Shown piece by piece: positions 19,039 to 28,026 of a stretch of DNA of 33,907 nt (position 1 is the first letter of the stretch; each line of letters starts with the position of its first letter). Both the position numbers and the translations under genes were made by a program. The stretch is from JBOGWP01 sp050693875. Its GTDB lineage: Bacteria; Actinomycetota; CADDZG01; JAHWKV01; JBOGWP01. The stretch lies in NCBI GenBank assembly GCA_050693875.1, contig JBOGWP010000181.1:1-33907 (forward strand), written 5' to 3'. The notes below the pieces were generated by a model. It was not told the DNA's origin. It ran no database searches and was given only the letters and a program-made list of their open reading frames with translations.

Positions 19039-20988
19039 GTGAAAAAGCTGCTGAAGAGCCCCATCCTCTACTTCCTCATCCTCGTCGCGGTCATCTGGGC
19101 GGTCGCGGGATTCTTCACGCGAAGCATCAACGTCCGGCAGCTCGACTACAGCGAGTTCAAGACGAAGCTCGAGCTCAACGAGGTCAAGGACGCCAGAGTC
19201 CTCGAGAAATCCGGGACCGTCGAGGGAGCGCTGACCAACGGTCAGAAGTACCGAACCACGTTCCTCTCGGCAGAGAAGCTCGACCAGCTCCTCGAAGAGC
19301 ACAACCTGTCCTACAGCGTCGACCGACAGAATCAGTCGGTCTGGCTCTCGCTGCTCACGAGCTTCCTTCCCTTCATCATCATCATTGGGATCTTCTTCTT
19401 CCTCATGCAGCAGATGCAGGGGGGTGGGAACCGGGTGATGTCCTTCGGCAAGGCGAAGGCGAAGCTCGTCACCAAGGACCAGCCGAAGATCACGTTCACC
19501 GACGTCGCCGGGGTCGACGAGGCCGTTGAGGAGCTCGTCGAGATCAAGGAGTTCCTCGAGAATCCCGCAAAGTTCCAGCAGATGGGGGCGAAGATTCCCA
19601 AGGGCGTGCTGCTGTTCGGCCCGCCCGGAACCGGCAAGACCCTGCTCGCCCGCGCGGTCGCGGGGGAGGCAGGCGTGCCGTTCTTCTCCATCTCGGGATC
19701 CGACTTCGTCGAGATGTTCGTGGGCGTCGGCGCCGCACGGGTGCGCGACCTGTTCGAGCAGGCGAAGTCGAACGCGCCGGCCATCGTCTTCGTCGACGAG
19801 ATCGACGCCGTCGGCCGCCACCGCGGGGCCGGCCTCGGGGGCGGGCACGACGAACGCGAGCAAACCCTCAACCAGCTGCTGGTCGAGATGGACGGGTTCG
19901 ACGTCCGCACCGGCGTCATCCTGATGGCCGCCACGAACCGTCCCGACATCCTCGATCCGGCGCTGCTGCGCCCCGGCCGCTTCGACCGGCAGGTGGTCAT
20001 CGACCGCCCCGACCTGAGGGGGCGTGAGGCCATCCTCAACGTGCACGCCCGCGGCAAGCCGCTGGCCGACGACGTGAAGCTCGACGTCCTCGCCCGCCGC
20101 ACCCCCGGGTTCACCGGCGCCGACCTTGCCAACGTCGTGAACGAGGCAGCGTTGCTGGCTGCCCGGCGCGGAAAGAACGAGATCACGATGGACGAGATGG
20201 AGGAGGCCATCGACCGTGTGATCGCCGGGCCCGAGCGCAAGTCTCGGGTGATCTCGGAGCGGGAGAAGAAGGTCATCGCATATCACGAGGCGGGTCACGC
20301 CCTGGTCTCATGGGCGCTGCCCAACGCCGACCCGGTGCACAAGGTGTCGATCATCAGCCGGGGCCGCGCGCTCGGCTACACGCTCACCCTGCCGATGGAG
20401 GACCGCTTCCTCGTCACGCGCTCCGAGCTCATCGACGAGCTGGCCATGCTCCTGGGGGGGCGGGTCGCCGAGGAGCTCGTCTTCCAGGACCCCACAACCG
20501 GCGCCCAGGACGACATCGATCGCGCCACGAAGATCGCCCGGCGCATGGTGTGCGAGTTCGGCATGAGCGAAAAGCTCGGCCCGGTCGCTCTCGGCGACAA
20601 GGTCGACCAGCCCTTCCTCGGTCGCGACTTCTCCGCGCACCCGGACTACTCGGAGCACGTGGCTTCGGAGATCGACACGGAGATTCGCCGCCTCATGGAC
20701 GAGGCGCACGTCGAAGCTTGGGAGATTCTCAACAACTACCGCGACCATCTGGACACGATGGTGGTCACGCTGATCGACAAGGAGACCCTCGAGAAGCGCG
20801 AGGTCGAGGAGCTGCTCGCCGAGGTTCCGAAGCGCGCCCCGCGGGGCGAGGCGATCTCGAAGCCCCGACGCCGCATCGACGAGGAGGTCGCAGCGGCGGT
20901 GCGCACGCCATCCGAGGTGACCGAGGAGCGCACGGCCCCGCGCCCCGCCCCCAAGCCGCGCCCGGGGGCTGAGCCCTTCCCGGCGTAG
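19039..20988 (+). CDS. ftsH: ATP-dependent zinc metalloprotease FtsH
   Basis: A membrane AAA+ protease of 649 residues. Two N-terminal transmembrane helices are visible (about residues 7-27 and 104-124) with the extracytoplasmic domain between them. In the AAA domain, Walker A GPPGTGKT is at 194-201, Walker B IVFVDEID at about 250-257, and the second region of homology NRPDILDPALLRPGRFDR follows. The zinc motif HEAGH is at 416-420, almost the E. coli numbering. The C-terminus is charged and Pro/Ala-rich. The start is GTG with no clear Shine-Dalgarno sequence. It is followed by folE. Confidence 0.97.
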   Translation: MKKLLKSPILYFLILVAVIWAVAGFFTRSINVRQLDYSEFKTKLELNEVKDARVLEKSGTVEGALTNGQKYRTTFLSAEKLDQLLEEHNLSYSVDRQNQSVWLSLLTSFLPFIIIIGIFFFLMQQMQGGGNRVMSFGKAKAKLVTKDQPKITFTDVAGVDEAVEELVEIKEFLENPAKFQQMGAKIPKGVLLFGPPGTGKTLLARAVAGEAGVPFFSISGSDFVEMFVGVGAARVRDLFEQAKSNAPAIVFVDEIDAVGRHRGAGLGGGHDEREQTLNQLLVEMDGFDVRTGVILMAATNRPDILDPALLRPGRFDRQVVIDRPDLRGREAILNVHARGKPLADDVKLDVLARRTPGFTGADLANVVNEAALLAARRGKNEITMDEMEEAIDRVIAGPERKSRVISEREKKVIAYHEAGHALVSWALPNADPVHKVSIISRGRALGYTLTLPMEDRFLVTRSELIDELAMLLGGRVAEELVFQDPTTGAQDDIDRATKIARRMVCEFGMSEKLGPVALGDKVDQPFLGRDFSAHPDYSEHVASEIDTEIRRLMDEAHVEAWEILNNYRDHLDTMVVTLIDKETLEKREVEELLAEVPKRAPRGEAISKPRRRIDEEVAAAVRTPSEVTEERTAPRPAPKPRPGAEPFPA

Positions 20989-21080
20989 GCCGCCCGCACA
21001 CCCACTCTGCAGCATGCCTGCGCATCGGCGCGCGGCCGATGCGCCTCGGCGGCGTCGAAGGCCGCGACCGCGCGATCGCA

Positions 21081-21092
21081 TACGCTTCCTCT
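21081..21092 (+). promoter_or_regulatory. Putative leaderless promoter of folE
   Basis: TACGCT (21081-21086) is followed by six bases and the folE ATG at 21093. This is the same spacing as at the dehydrogenase gene and tilS. No Shine-Dalgarno sequence is seen. Confidence 0.45.
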
Positions 21093-21659
21093 ATGGACCA
21101 CGAGAGGATCCGAAGCGCCATCCACGAGGTGCTCGAGGCCGTCGGCGAAGACGCCTCGCGGCCCGAGCTGCTCGAGACGCCGGAGAGAGTCGCCCTCCTC
21201 TTCGGCGAGCTCTTCGCCGGGCTCGGCAAGGACCCGGGCGACGAGATCGACGTCATCTTCACGAGCAACTACGACGGGCTGGTCCTGGTCCGGGACATCC
21301 CCGTCTACAGCGTCTGCGAGCACCACCTGATCCCGTTCATCGGGAAGGCCCACGTGGGCTACATCCCGAACAAGAAGGGCGAGATCACCGGTCTGTCGAA
21401 GCTGGCGCGCGTCGTCGACGTGGCGGCCCGTCGTCCGCAGATGCAGGAGCGCCTCACGATGCAGATCGCGGACGCCATCGAATCGAAGCTCGAGCCACGC
21501 GGCGTCATCGTGGTAATCGAGGCAGACCACCTGTGCATGACGATCCGCGGGGTGGTCAAGCCCGGGGCGACGACGGTCACCTCGGCGGTGCGCGGGCTCA
21601 TCCGCGAGAACCAGGCCACGCGAGAGGAGGCCATGCGGCTGATCGGAAGGCAGGCGTGA
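21093..21659 (+). CDS. folE: GTP cyclohydrolase I
   Basis: A protein of 188 residues that starts folate synthesis by converting GTP to dihydroneopterin triphosphate. Zinc and substrate residues are in YSVCEHHLIPFIGKAHVGYIPN. GLSKLARVVDVAARRPQMQERLT and the DHLCMTIRGV segment are typical. ATG at 21093 was preferred over an upstream in-frame ATG at 21039 because homologues begin near MDHERIRSAIHEVLEAVGED and because of the leaderless promoter spacing. Confidence 0.96.
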   Translation: MDHERIRSAIHEVLEAVGEDASRPELLETPERVALLFGELFAGLGKDPGDEIDVIFTSNYDGLVLVRDIPVYSVCEHHLIPFIGKAHVGYIPNKKGEITGLSKLARVVDVAARRPQMQERLTMQIADAIESKLEPRGVIVVIEADHLCMTIRGVVKPGATTVTSAVRGLIRENQATREEAMRLIGRQA

Positions 21660-21692
21660 CCACCGTCCGGCGGGCCCACCGCCGACGAGGGC

Positions 21693-22562
21693 GTGGCGGC
21701 TGATCCGGCAGCGCCCCGCTCCGAACGCGTCTGGCGCTGCCGCGACCACTCGCTTCCCGTTTTCGAGCGGGTCCACGTGATGGGGATTCTCAACGTCACG
21801 CCCGACTCCTTCTCCGACGGAGGGAGGTTTTTCGGCCCGGAGGAGGCGCTGAAGCGGGGCTTGGAGCTGGCCGCGGCGGGGGCGGACATCGTGGACGTGG
21901 GCGGAGAGTCGACGCGTCCGGGGGCCGAGCCGGTGCCCGAAGCGGTGGAGCTGGAGCGGGTGGTCCCGGTCATCCGCGCACTCGCCGCCGAAACCAGTGT
22001 CCCGATCTCGGTCGACACGACGAAGGCGTCGGTGGCAGAGGCGGGAATCGACGTCGGCGCGGTGGTCGTGAACGACGTCTCGGCGATGCGCCTGGACCCA
22101 AGGATGTCGGACGTGGTGGCAGGGTCCGGCGCAGGACTCGTGCTGATGCACATGCTCGGAGCGCCGCGGACGATGCAGGACGACCCGCGGTATCGGGACG
22201 TCGTCACCGACGTGCGAGAAGCGCTCCTGGCGTGGGCGGGCAGCGCCGAGGCTGCAGGCATCGAACGGGAGCGCATTGCCATCGATCCGGGCATCGGCTT
22301 CGGCAAGACGCGCGAGCACAACCTCACCCTGATCCGTCGCCTCGACGCGTTTTCGAGCCTTGGCTATCCGCTGCTGCTCGGGCCCTCCCGCAAGTCCTTC
22401 ATCGGCTCGACGCTGGGAACGGGCGTCGACGAGCGCTTGGAGGGGACGGCGGCCGTGGTGGCCTGGGCGGTGGAGCACGGCGCCCACGTGGTGCGCGTCC
22501 ACGACGTGCGGGAGATGGCTCGCGTCGTGCGAATGGTCGAGGCGATCCGGGCGGCGGACTGA
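21693..22562 (+). CDS. folP: Dihydropteroate synthase
   Basis: A protein of 289 residues with a TIM barrel, condensing the pterin pyrophosphate with p-aminobenzoate; it is the sulfonamide target family. Signature segments are MGILNVTPDSFSDGGRFF, DVGGESTRPGAEPVP, PISVDTTKASVAEAGID, VVNDVSAMRLD, IDPGIGFGKTREHNL and LLGPSRKSFIG. The start is GTG at 21693, giving about 25 residues before the first barrel strand. It lies 33 bp after folE. Confidence 0.96.
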   Translation: MAADPAAPRSERVWRCRDHSLPVFERVHVMGILNVTPDSFSDGGRFFGPEEALKRGLELAAAGADIVDVGGESTRPGAEPVPEAVELERVVPVIRALAAETSVPISVDTTKASVAEAGIDVGAVVVNDVSAMRLDPRMSDVVAGSGAGLVLMHMLGAPRTMQDDPRYRDVVTDVREALLAWAGSAEAAGIERERIAIDPGIGFGKTREHNLTLIRRLDAFSSLGYPLLLGPSRKSFIGSTLGTGVDERLEGTAAVVAWAVEHGAHVVRVHDVREMARVVRMVEAIRAAD

Positions 22563-22618
22563 AGGTCGGTCGCGCCCAGCCTGTAGGCTGGCGGGCTGCA
22601 AGTCTCCGGGGGAGGCCG

Positions 22619-22981
22619 ATGAACGACAAGATCTTCGTGCATGGTCTGCGCATCTTCGGCTATCACGGCGTGCACCCGGTGGAGCGTGACCGGGGGCAGG
22701 AGTTCGTGGTGGACCTCGAGGTCGAGCTCGACCTCGCCGAGGCGGGCCGGACCGACGACGTCTCGTTCACTCTCGACTACGGCGCCCTCATCCGCAGAAT
22801 CCAGGACGTCGTGGGCCGGGAGCACTTCGAGCTGCTCGAGGCTCTCGCCGCACGCCTCGCTTCCATCGTCCTCGAGGACGAGCGCGTCCTCGGCACCCTG
22901 GTGCGCGTCGCCAAGCCTCGGCCCCCCACGCTGAACGCCCGCATCGACGGGGTGGGGGTCGAGATCCGCCGCGAGCGATGA
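22619..22981 (+). CDS. folB: Dihydroneopterin aldolase
   Basis: A protein of 120 residues that cleaves dihydroneopterin to 6-hydroxymethyl-dihydropterin. GLRIFGYHGVHPVERDRGQEFVVDLEVELDL carries the conserved Tyr-His and the substrate-binding glutamate. The C-terminal lysine of VAKPRPP is present. ATG at 22619 has GGGGGAGG upstream. The TGA overlaps the folK ATG as ATGA. Confidence 0.95.
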   Translation: MNDKIFVHGLRIFGYHGVHPVERDRGQEFVVDLEVELDLAEAGRTDDVSFTLDYGALIRRIQDVVGREHFELLEALAARLASIVLEDERVLGTLVRVAKPRPPTLNARIDGVGVEIRRER

Positions 22982-23463
22982 CCACTGCCTTTCTCGGCCT
23001 GGGCTCCAACCTGGGCGACCGCCTCGGCCGGCTCACCCGCGCGGTTGCCGCACTCGGGCGCGAGGGCGTGGTGGTGACGGCGATCTCGTCGGTGTACGAG
23101 ACCGAGGCCGTCGGCCCTCCACAGCCCGACTTTCTGAACGCAGCGTGCCGCGTGGAGACGGACCTTGCCGCCCGGGAGCTGCTCGCGCTGATCAAACGGC
23201 TCGAGCGAGAGCTCGGGCGGGGCGAGGGGGAGCGATGGGGGGCCCGCGAGATCGACATCGACCTCCTCCTCTACGGCGAGCAGAGCATCGACGAGGAGGG
23301 GCTTGTGGTTCCCCACCCCGAGCTCACCAAGCGGGCGTTCGTGCTGGTCCCGGTGCTCGAGATCGAGCCGTTCGTCGAGCTTCCGTCGGGGGAGCCGCTC
23401 TCGGCCTTTCTGGAGCGCGACCCGAAGGGGATCCGTAGCACCGAGGGCACGCTGGGAGCGTGA
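22978..23463 (+). CDS. folK: 2-amino-4-hydroxy-6-hydroxymethyldihydropteridine diphosphokinase (HPPK)
   Basis: A protein of 161 residues that pyrophosphorylates the pterin using ATP before folP acts. It has TAFLGLGSNLGDRLGRL, YETEAVGPPQPDFLNAACRVET, the metal/ATP segment RWGAREIDIDLLLYG and VPHPELTKRAFVLVPVLEI. It is coupled to folB by a 4-nt overlap. Confidence 0.96.
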   Translation: MTTAFLGLGSNLGDRLGRLTRAVAALGREGVVVTAISSVYETEAVGPPQPDFLNAACRVETDLAARELLALIKRLERELGRGEGERWGAREIDIDLLLYGEQSIDEEGLVVPHPELTKRAFVLVPVLEIEPFVELPSGEPLSAFLERDPKGIRSTEGTLGA

Positions 23464-23535
23464 AACCTGCCGGCATCGATCCTCGTCGGCGCACGGCTTC
23501 GACCGCCGGGGGCGAGGTGGCAGCGCGGTCTTTTC

Positions 23536-23541
23536 TATAAT
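23536..23541 (+). promoter_or_regulatory. Consensus -10 box upstream of the DUF2520/pan genes
   Basis: A perfect TATAAT at 23536-23541 in the 120-bp gap after folK, with no recognisable -35. It would give a ~35-nt leader to the DUF2520-panC-panD-coaX-lysS run. Confidence 0.45.
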
Positions 23542-23585
23542 CGAGCTCGACCGGTATCCCAAGGAACTGGATCGGCAGTCTTGTG

Positions 23586-24467
23586 ATGAACGCACCCGGC
23601 GCGCTCGGCGCCGACCCTCCCGACCCGGACGCCTTCGCAATTCTCGGCGCGGGCCGGGTAGGGCTGTCGCTCGCAGTGCTCCTGCAACGAGCCGGCTTCA
23701 CCGTCGCCGCCTGCACCGCTCGCTCCGGCGCCGCCCTCGACCGGGCGGTCCAGCTGCTGCGGTGTCCCGGCTACACGGATCCTGTCGCGGCCGCCGGCGG
23801 GGCGGGGACCGTGCTGCTCTGCGTGCCCGATGGAGTCGTGGCTTCCCTGGCCTCGCGTCTCGCTGCCGCCGGCGTGTGTCGGCCCGGCATGCATGTGGTG
23901 CACACCGCGGGCGTCTTCGGCGTCGAGCCGCTCGCTCCGGCCGCGGGGGCCGGCGCGGCCGTCCTCGCCATTCACCCGCTGCAGGCCGTCCCCGATGTGG
24001 CGACGGGGGTGAAGCGGCTTCCGGGATCATGGTTTGGCATTACCTGCGACGACGCCCACTGGCCGTGGGCGGAGCGGCTGGTCTCGGCTCTCGGCGGGCA
24101 TCCATTGCGCGTCCCGGCGTCAGAGCGCGTGCGGTACCACGCCGGTGCGGTGATGTCCTCCAACTTCCTGGTGACGCTCGCTGCCCTGGTGGGGGAGGTT
24201 GCCGGCGGGGTCGAGCCGTACCTCCCGCTGCTGCGTGGGACGCTTGAGAATCTCCAGGGGCAGGGCGCCGCCGCAGCCCTCACAGGGCCGGTCGTGCGCG
24301 GCGAAACGGGGACCATCCGTGCGCACGTGGCGGCACTCGCCGGCACGCCTGCCGGCGACGCCTACGTCCAGCTCACGGCACAGACGATCCGAACCGCGCA
24401 GGCATCGGGGCGCATCGACGCGGCGACCGCGAGCGCATTGTGGGACGCGCTCTGGGCGGCGCCATGA
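23586..24467 (+). CDS. Rossmann-fold / DUF2520 oxidoreductase, candidate ketopantoate reductase
   Basis: A protein of about 294 residues. The N-terminal NAD(P)-binding motif AILGAGRVGLSLAVLL lies at about residues 17-32, and a C-terminal all-helical DUF2520-like domain (YHAGAVMSSNFLVTLAALVGEVAGG...) follows. The architecture resembles ProC/PanE-type reductases. It overlaps panC by 4 nt (ATGA) and lies between folate and pantothenate genes, where actinobacteria such as mycobacteria carry the same family. Inference: it may reduce ketopantoate to pantoate, the substrate of PanC. A non-PanE reductase called PanG is reported in other bacteria, but I am not certain it is this Pfam family. A GTG directly before the ATG (23583) is an alternative start. 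Confidence 0.85.
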   Translation: MNAPGALGADPPDPDAFAILGAGRVGLSLAVLLQRAGFTVAACTARSGAALDRAVQLLRCPGYTDPVAAAGGAGTVLLCVPDGVVASLASRLAAAGVCRPGMHVVHTAGVFGVEPLAPAAGAGAAVLAIHPLQAVPDVATGVKRLPGSWFGITCDDAHWPWAERLVSALGGHPLRVPASERVRYHAGAVMSSNFLVTLAALVGEVAGGVEPYLPLLRGTLENLQGQGAAAALTGPVVRGETGTIRAHVAALAGTPAGDAYVQLTAQTIRTAQASGRIDAATASALWDALWAAP

Positions 24468-25321
24468 TCGTCTGCACGACCAAATCCGAGGTCCGCGCGG
24501 CCATCGCGGAGGCGCGCCGGCATCGCAGGTCGCTCGGGTTCGTGCCGACGATGGGGTTCCTGCACCGAGCACACCTCGAGCTCGTCCGCCGAGCGAACCG
24601 TGAGAACGATGCGGTGGTCGTGTCGATCTTCGTGAACCCGCTCCAGTTCGGCCCGCACGAAGACCTCGCCGCCTATCCGCGTGATCTGGACCGGGACCGC
24701 GCGCTGCTGGAGGAGGCGCGGGTCGCGATCCTGTTCGCCCCCGACGTGGGCGAGATGTATCCGGCCGGGCCGATCGAGACCGTGATCGATGTGGGGCGGA
24801 TCGGCGAGGTGGGCGAGGGCCGATTTCGCCCCGGCCACTTCAACGGGGTGGCGACGGTCTGTTTGAAGCTGTTCGCTATCGTGGGAGCGGACTGCGCCTA
24901 CTTCGGCCAGAAGGACGCCCAACAGCTGGCCGTCATCCGCCAGATCGTGCGGGATCTGGATCTCGCCGTCGAAATCGTCGGCTGCCCCACCGTTCGCGAG
25001 CCGGACGGGCTGGCGATGTCGAGCCGGAACCACTACCTCGACCCGGTCGCCCGCCGCGCCGCTGCGGTGCTGCCCCGGGCGCTCCTCGCCGCGGCCGACG
25101 CCGCCCGCGCCGGCACTCGCTCCGCTGCCGCGCTCGCGGCGATCGTGGAGCGGATCGTGGAGGCCGAACCCGGCGTCGCCCTGCAGTACATCGAGGTGGC
25201 CGATCCGGGTACGTTCGAGTCGTTGGACGAGGTGCGCGGCCCGGCGGTGCTCGCGCTGGCCGCTTTCGTCGGTGAGGCCCGGCTGATCGACAACGTCGGG
25301 CTCGCCCCACCGGAGGCATGA
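24464..25321 (+). CDS. panC: Pantothenate synthetase (pantoate-beta-alanine ligase)
   Basis: A protein of 285 residues that condenses pantoate with beta-alanine using ATP. GFVPTMGFLHRAHLELVRRA is the ATP-site HIGH-like motif (usual form PTMGALHEGH). VVVSIFVNPLQFGPHEDLAAYPR, RFRPGHFNGVATVCLKLF, YFGQKDAQQLAVIRQIVRDL and MSSRNHYL also match the family. ATG at 24464 overlaps the upstream stop. It makes a natural pair with panD, which supplies beta-alanine. Confidence 0.96.
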   Translation: MIVCTTKSEVRAAIAEARRHRRSLGFVPTMGFLHRAHLELVRRANRENDAVVVSIFVNPLQFGPHEDLAAYPRDLDRDRALLEEARVAILFAPDVGEMYPAGPIETVIDVGRIGEVGEGRFRPGHFNGVATVCLKLFAIVGADCAYFGQKDAQQLAVIRQIVRDLDLAVEIVGCPTVREPDGLAMSSRNHYLDPVARRAAAVLPRALLAAADAARAGTRSAAALAAIVERIVEAEPGVALQYIEVADPGTFESLDEVRGPAVLALAAFVGEARLIDNVGLAPPEA

Positions 25322-25333
25322 GAGGAGGAGCGC

Positions 25334-25741
25334 ATGAGAAGGACGATGCTGCATGCCAAGATCCACCGGGCGACGGTGACCGATGCCAACGTCGACTACG
25401 AGGGGAGCATCACGATCCCGCGCGACCTGATGGATGCCGCCGGGATCCTGGCGTTCGAGCAGGTCCAGGTGGTCGACGTGGACAACGGCGCCCGCTTCGA
25501 GACCTATGTGATCGAGGGGATCTCCGGCTCCGGGGAGCTGGTCGTCAACGGCGCCGCGGCGCACCTCGTGGAGCCTGGGCACAAGGTGATCATCCATGCG
25601 TACGCGGCGATGAAGGAGTCGCGGGCCCGCAGCTTCCGGCCGCGCATTGTGCTCGTCGACGACGCCAATCGGCCGATCACGCCGGACCCGGCGTACGATG
25701 AGCCGATGGAAGCCGCTGCCCCGTCCCCGGCCCCCGGGTAA
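25334..25741 (+). CDS. panD: Aspartate 1-decarboxylase precursor
   Basis: A protein of 135 residues that makes beta-alanine from aspartate using a pyruvoyl group. The self-cleavage site Gly24-Ser25 (YEGSITI) is at the canonical position. HAKIHRATVTDANVDY and the NGAAAHLVEPGHKVIIHAYA segment are typical. The C-terminus is extended with a low-complexity Ala/Pro tail. ATG at 25334 has GAGGAGG upstream, 12 bp after panC. Confidence 0.96.
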   Translation: MRRTMLHAKIHRATVTDANVDYEGSITIPRDLMDAAGILAFEQVQVVDVDNGARFETYVIEGISGSGELVVNGAAAHLVEPGHKVIIHAYAAMKESRARSFRPRIVLVDDANRPITPDPAYDEPMEAAAPSPAPG

Positions 25742-25749
25742 GGGACGGG

Positions 25750-26526
25750 ATGCTCCTCGCCGCCGACGTCGGGAACACCCAGACCCAGCTCGGGCTGTTC
25801 CGGCGCGAGGAGCTCGCGGCGACGTGGCGGATCTCGACGCAGCCGCGCCGGACCGCCGACGAGCTCGCAGCCGCGTTTCGTGAGCTGTTCTCACTCCAGG
25901 GAATGTCGCTGCTGCATGACGTGAGCGGGGTGGTGGTCTCGAGCGTGGTCCCGTCGGTGACCACTGCGCTGCGGGAGATGGTCAGCCGGTACTTCCGCTT
26001 CGAGCCGCTGCTGCTCGGCCCTGGCATGCGGACCGGCATGCCGGTTCTCACCGAGAACCCGCGTGAGGTCGGGGCCGACCGGATCGCCAACGCCGTGGGC
26101 GCGTACCACCTGGTCGGCGACGCCGCGATCGTGATCGACTTCGGCACCGCGACGACATTCGACGCCGTGAGCGTCCGAGGGGAGTATCTCGGAGGCGCAA
26201 TCGCACCGGGCATCGAGATCTCCGCCAACGCCCTGAGCGTCTCGGCGGCGCAGATCCAGAAGGTCGAGTTCATCGCGCCACGGTCGGTGATCGGACGGAC
26301 GACGGTCGAGTCGCTTCGCTCCGGGATCCTCCTGGGGTCCGCAGCCCTCGTCGACGGGATGGTCGAACGGTTTCAAAAGGAGCTGGGAGGTGGTGCGGCC
26401 GTCCTGGCCACCGGCGGCCTCGCGCCCCTGGTCCTTCCCGAGTGCGCCGCCCCCATCCGCCCAGAGCCCACCCTCACCCTGCTCGGGCTTCGCTTGATCT
26501 ACGAGCGCAATGAAGGGACCCCATGA
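25750..26526 (+). CDS. coaX: Type III pantothenate kinase
   Basis: A protein of 258 residues that starts CoA synthesis by phosphorylating pantothenate. Acetate-kinase-fold motifs are visible: DVGNTQTQLGLF (phosphate-binding 1), NPREVGADRIANAVGAY and VIDFGTATTFDAVS (phosphate-binding 2), then GGAIAPGIEIS. It follows panD by 8 bp. Its 3' end overlaps the lysS start by 17 nt. Confidence 0.95.
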   Translation: MLLAADVGNTQTQLGLFRREELAATWRISTQPRRTADELAAAFRELFSLQGMSLLHDVSGVVVSSVVPSVTTALREMVSRYFRFEPLLLGPGMRTGMPVLTENPREVGADRIANAVGAYHLVGDAAIVIDFGTATTFDAVSVRGEYLGGAIAPGIEISANALSVSAAQIQKVEFIAPRSVIGRTTVESLRSGILLGSAALVDGMVERFQKELGGGAAVLATGGLAPLVLPECAAPIRPEPTLTLLGLRLIYERNEGTP

Positions 26527-28012
26527 CCCGGAGGGGACGGTAGCCCAGGCGACCGGATCCCCCGCTGCTCGAGGCCCCGAGCATGCGCTCCACAAGCTCG
26601 AAGAGCTCCGTGGCAGGGGCGTCGATCCGTATCCGGTCACCTTCGAGCGAACGCACCCCGTCGGTGACCTCCTCGAGAGGCACGCCCGGCTCCCGCCCGG
26701 GACCGAGACCGAGGAGACGGTCCGGGTGGCGGGTCGAGTGGTGAGCATCCGGCGCCACGGGAAGCTCGCGTTTGCCCATCTGCAGGACTGGACGGGACGG
26801 ATCCAGCTCTTCGCCAGCGCCGAGAAGCTGGACGCGCGCATCGACGAGTTCGCCGATCTCGAGCTCGGTGACTGGGTGGGCGCCTGGGGACGGATGATGA
26901 CGACCCGCCGCGGCGAGCTGTCCGTTGGCGTCGAGGGCTTCTGCCTCCTCGCCAAGACCCTTCGGCCCTGGCCGGAGAAGTGGCACGGTCTGCGCGACGT
27001 CGAGCTTCGCTACCGCCAGCGCTACCTCGACTTGGCCACCAACCTCGACGCACGTCAGACCTTCCTCGAGCGCTCGCGCATCGTGGCCGCCATGCGCGCC
27101 TGGCTGGCCCAGCGGGGCTTCGTCGAGGTCGAGACGCCGATGCTCCACCCGGTCGCGGGGGGCGCGCTTGCCAAGCCCTTCGTCACCTTCCATGAGACCC
27201 TCGGGATGAACCTGTTCCTTCGCATCGCGCCCGAGCTGTATCTGAAGCGGCTCCTCGTGGGGGGCCTCGAGCGGGTCTTCGAGATCAACCGCAACTTCCG
27301 CAACGAGGGGGTGTCGGTTCGCCACAATCCCGAGTTCACGATGCTCGAGCTCTATCAGGCCCTGGCCCACTACCACGACATGGCCGATCTCCTCGAGGAG
27401 ATGCTGCGCGAGGTGGCGCTGTCGGTGCGAGGGACGCTGCGACTCCCCTACCTCGACGAGGAGATCGATCTGGAGTCGCCTTTCCGGCGGGCGCGCCTGA
27501 TCGACCTGGTACGGGAGGCGGGAGCCGACCCGGACGGCGACCTACGGGCGGAGTGTGAGCGCCTGGGGATCCCGCACCACCCGTCGTGGGCGTGGGGCAA
27601 GCTGTTGCTCGAGATCTACGAGAAGCGGGTCGAGCCGAAGTTGAGGCAGCCGACGTTCGTCCTGGACTTCCCGCGGGAGGTCTCGCCGTTGGCGCGGCAG
27701 CACCGCTCCGACCCTCGCTTCACGGAGCACCTCGATCTGGTCGTCGCCGGGATGGAGATCGCCCCCGCCTACTCGGAGCTCAACGATCCGGTCGAGCAGC
27801 GAGAGCGGTTCGAGGCCCAGGCGGCACTCTGGCGGGCGGAGGGCGAGGAAGCGGGCGCGATCGACGACGACTTTCTGCGGGCCCTGGAGTACGGGATGCC
27901 TCCGACCGGAGGTCTCGGGCTCGGCGTCGATCGACTGGTCATGCTGCTGACCGGGTCGCCGTCGATCCGCGATGTGGTGCTGTTCCCGGCGCTCCGGCCG
28001 GAGGGCGACTAG
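26510..28012 (+). CDS. lysS: Lysyl-tRNA synthetase, class II
   Basis: A protein of 500 residues. The OB-fold anticodon domain (VRVAGRVVSIRRHGKLAFAHLQD...) is followed by class II motif 1 (MRAWLAQRGFVEVETPML), motif 2 (FEINRNFRNEGVSVRHNPEFTMLE) and motif 3 (GGLGLGVDRLVMLLTGSPSIRDVVLFP). The start is placed at ATG 26510, inside coaX. The first ~25 residues are not conserved, so an internal start is possible. It is the last gene of the plus-strand block and runs toward repeat copy C. Confidence 0.95.
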   Translation: MKGPHDPEGTVAQATGSPAARGPEHALHKLEELRGRGVDPYPVTFERTHPVGDLLERHARLPPGTETEETVRVAGRVVSIRRHGKLAFAHLQDWTGRIQLFASAEKLDARIDEFADLELGDWVGAWGRMMTTRRGELSVGVEGFCLLAKTLRPWPEKWHGLRDVELRYRQRYLDLATNLDARQTFLERSRIVAAMRAWLAQRGFVEVETPMLHPVAGGALAKPFVTFHETLGMNLFLRIAPELYLKRLLVGGLERVFEINRNFRNEGVSVRHNPEFTMLELYQALAHYHDMADLLEEMLREVALSVRGTLRLPYLDEEIDLESPFRRARLIDLVREAGADPDGDLRAECERLGIPHHPSWAWGKLLLEIYEKRVEPKLRQPTFVLDFPREVSPLARQHRSDPRFTEHLDLVVAGMEIAPAYSELNDPVEQRERFEAQAALWRAEGEEAGAIDDDFLRALEYGMPPTGGLGLGVDRLVMLLTGSPSIRDVVLFPALRPEGD

Positions 28013-28026
28013 CCGACGGTCGTTCT

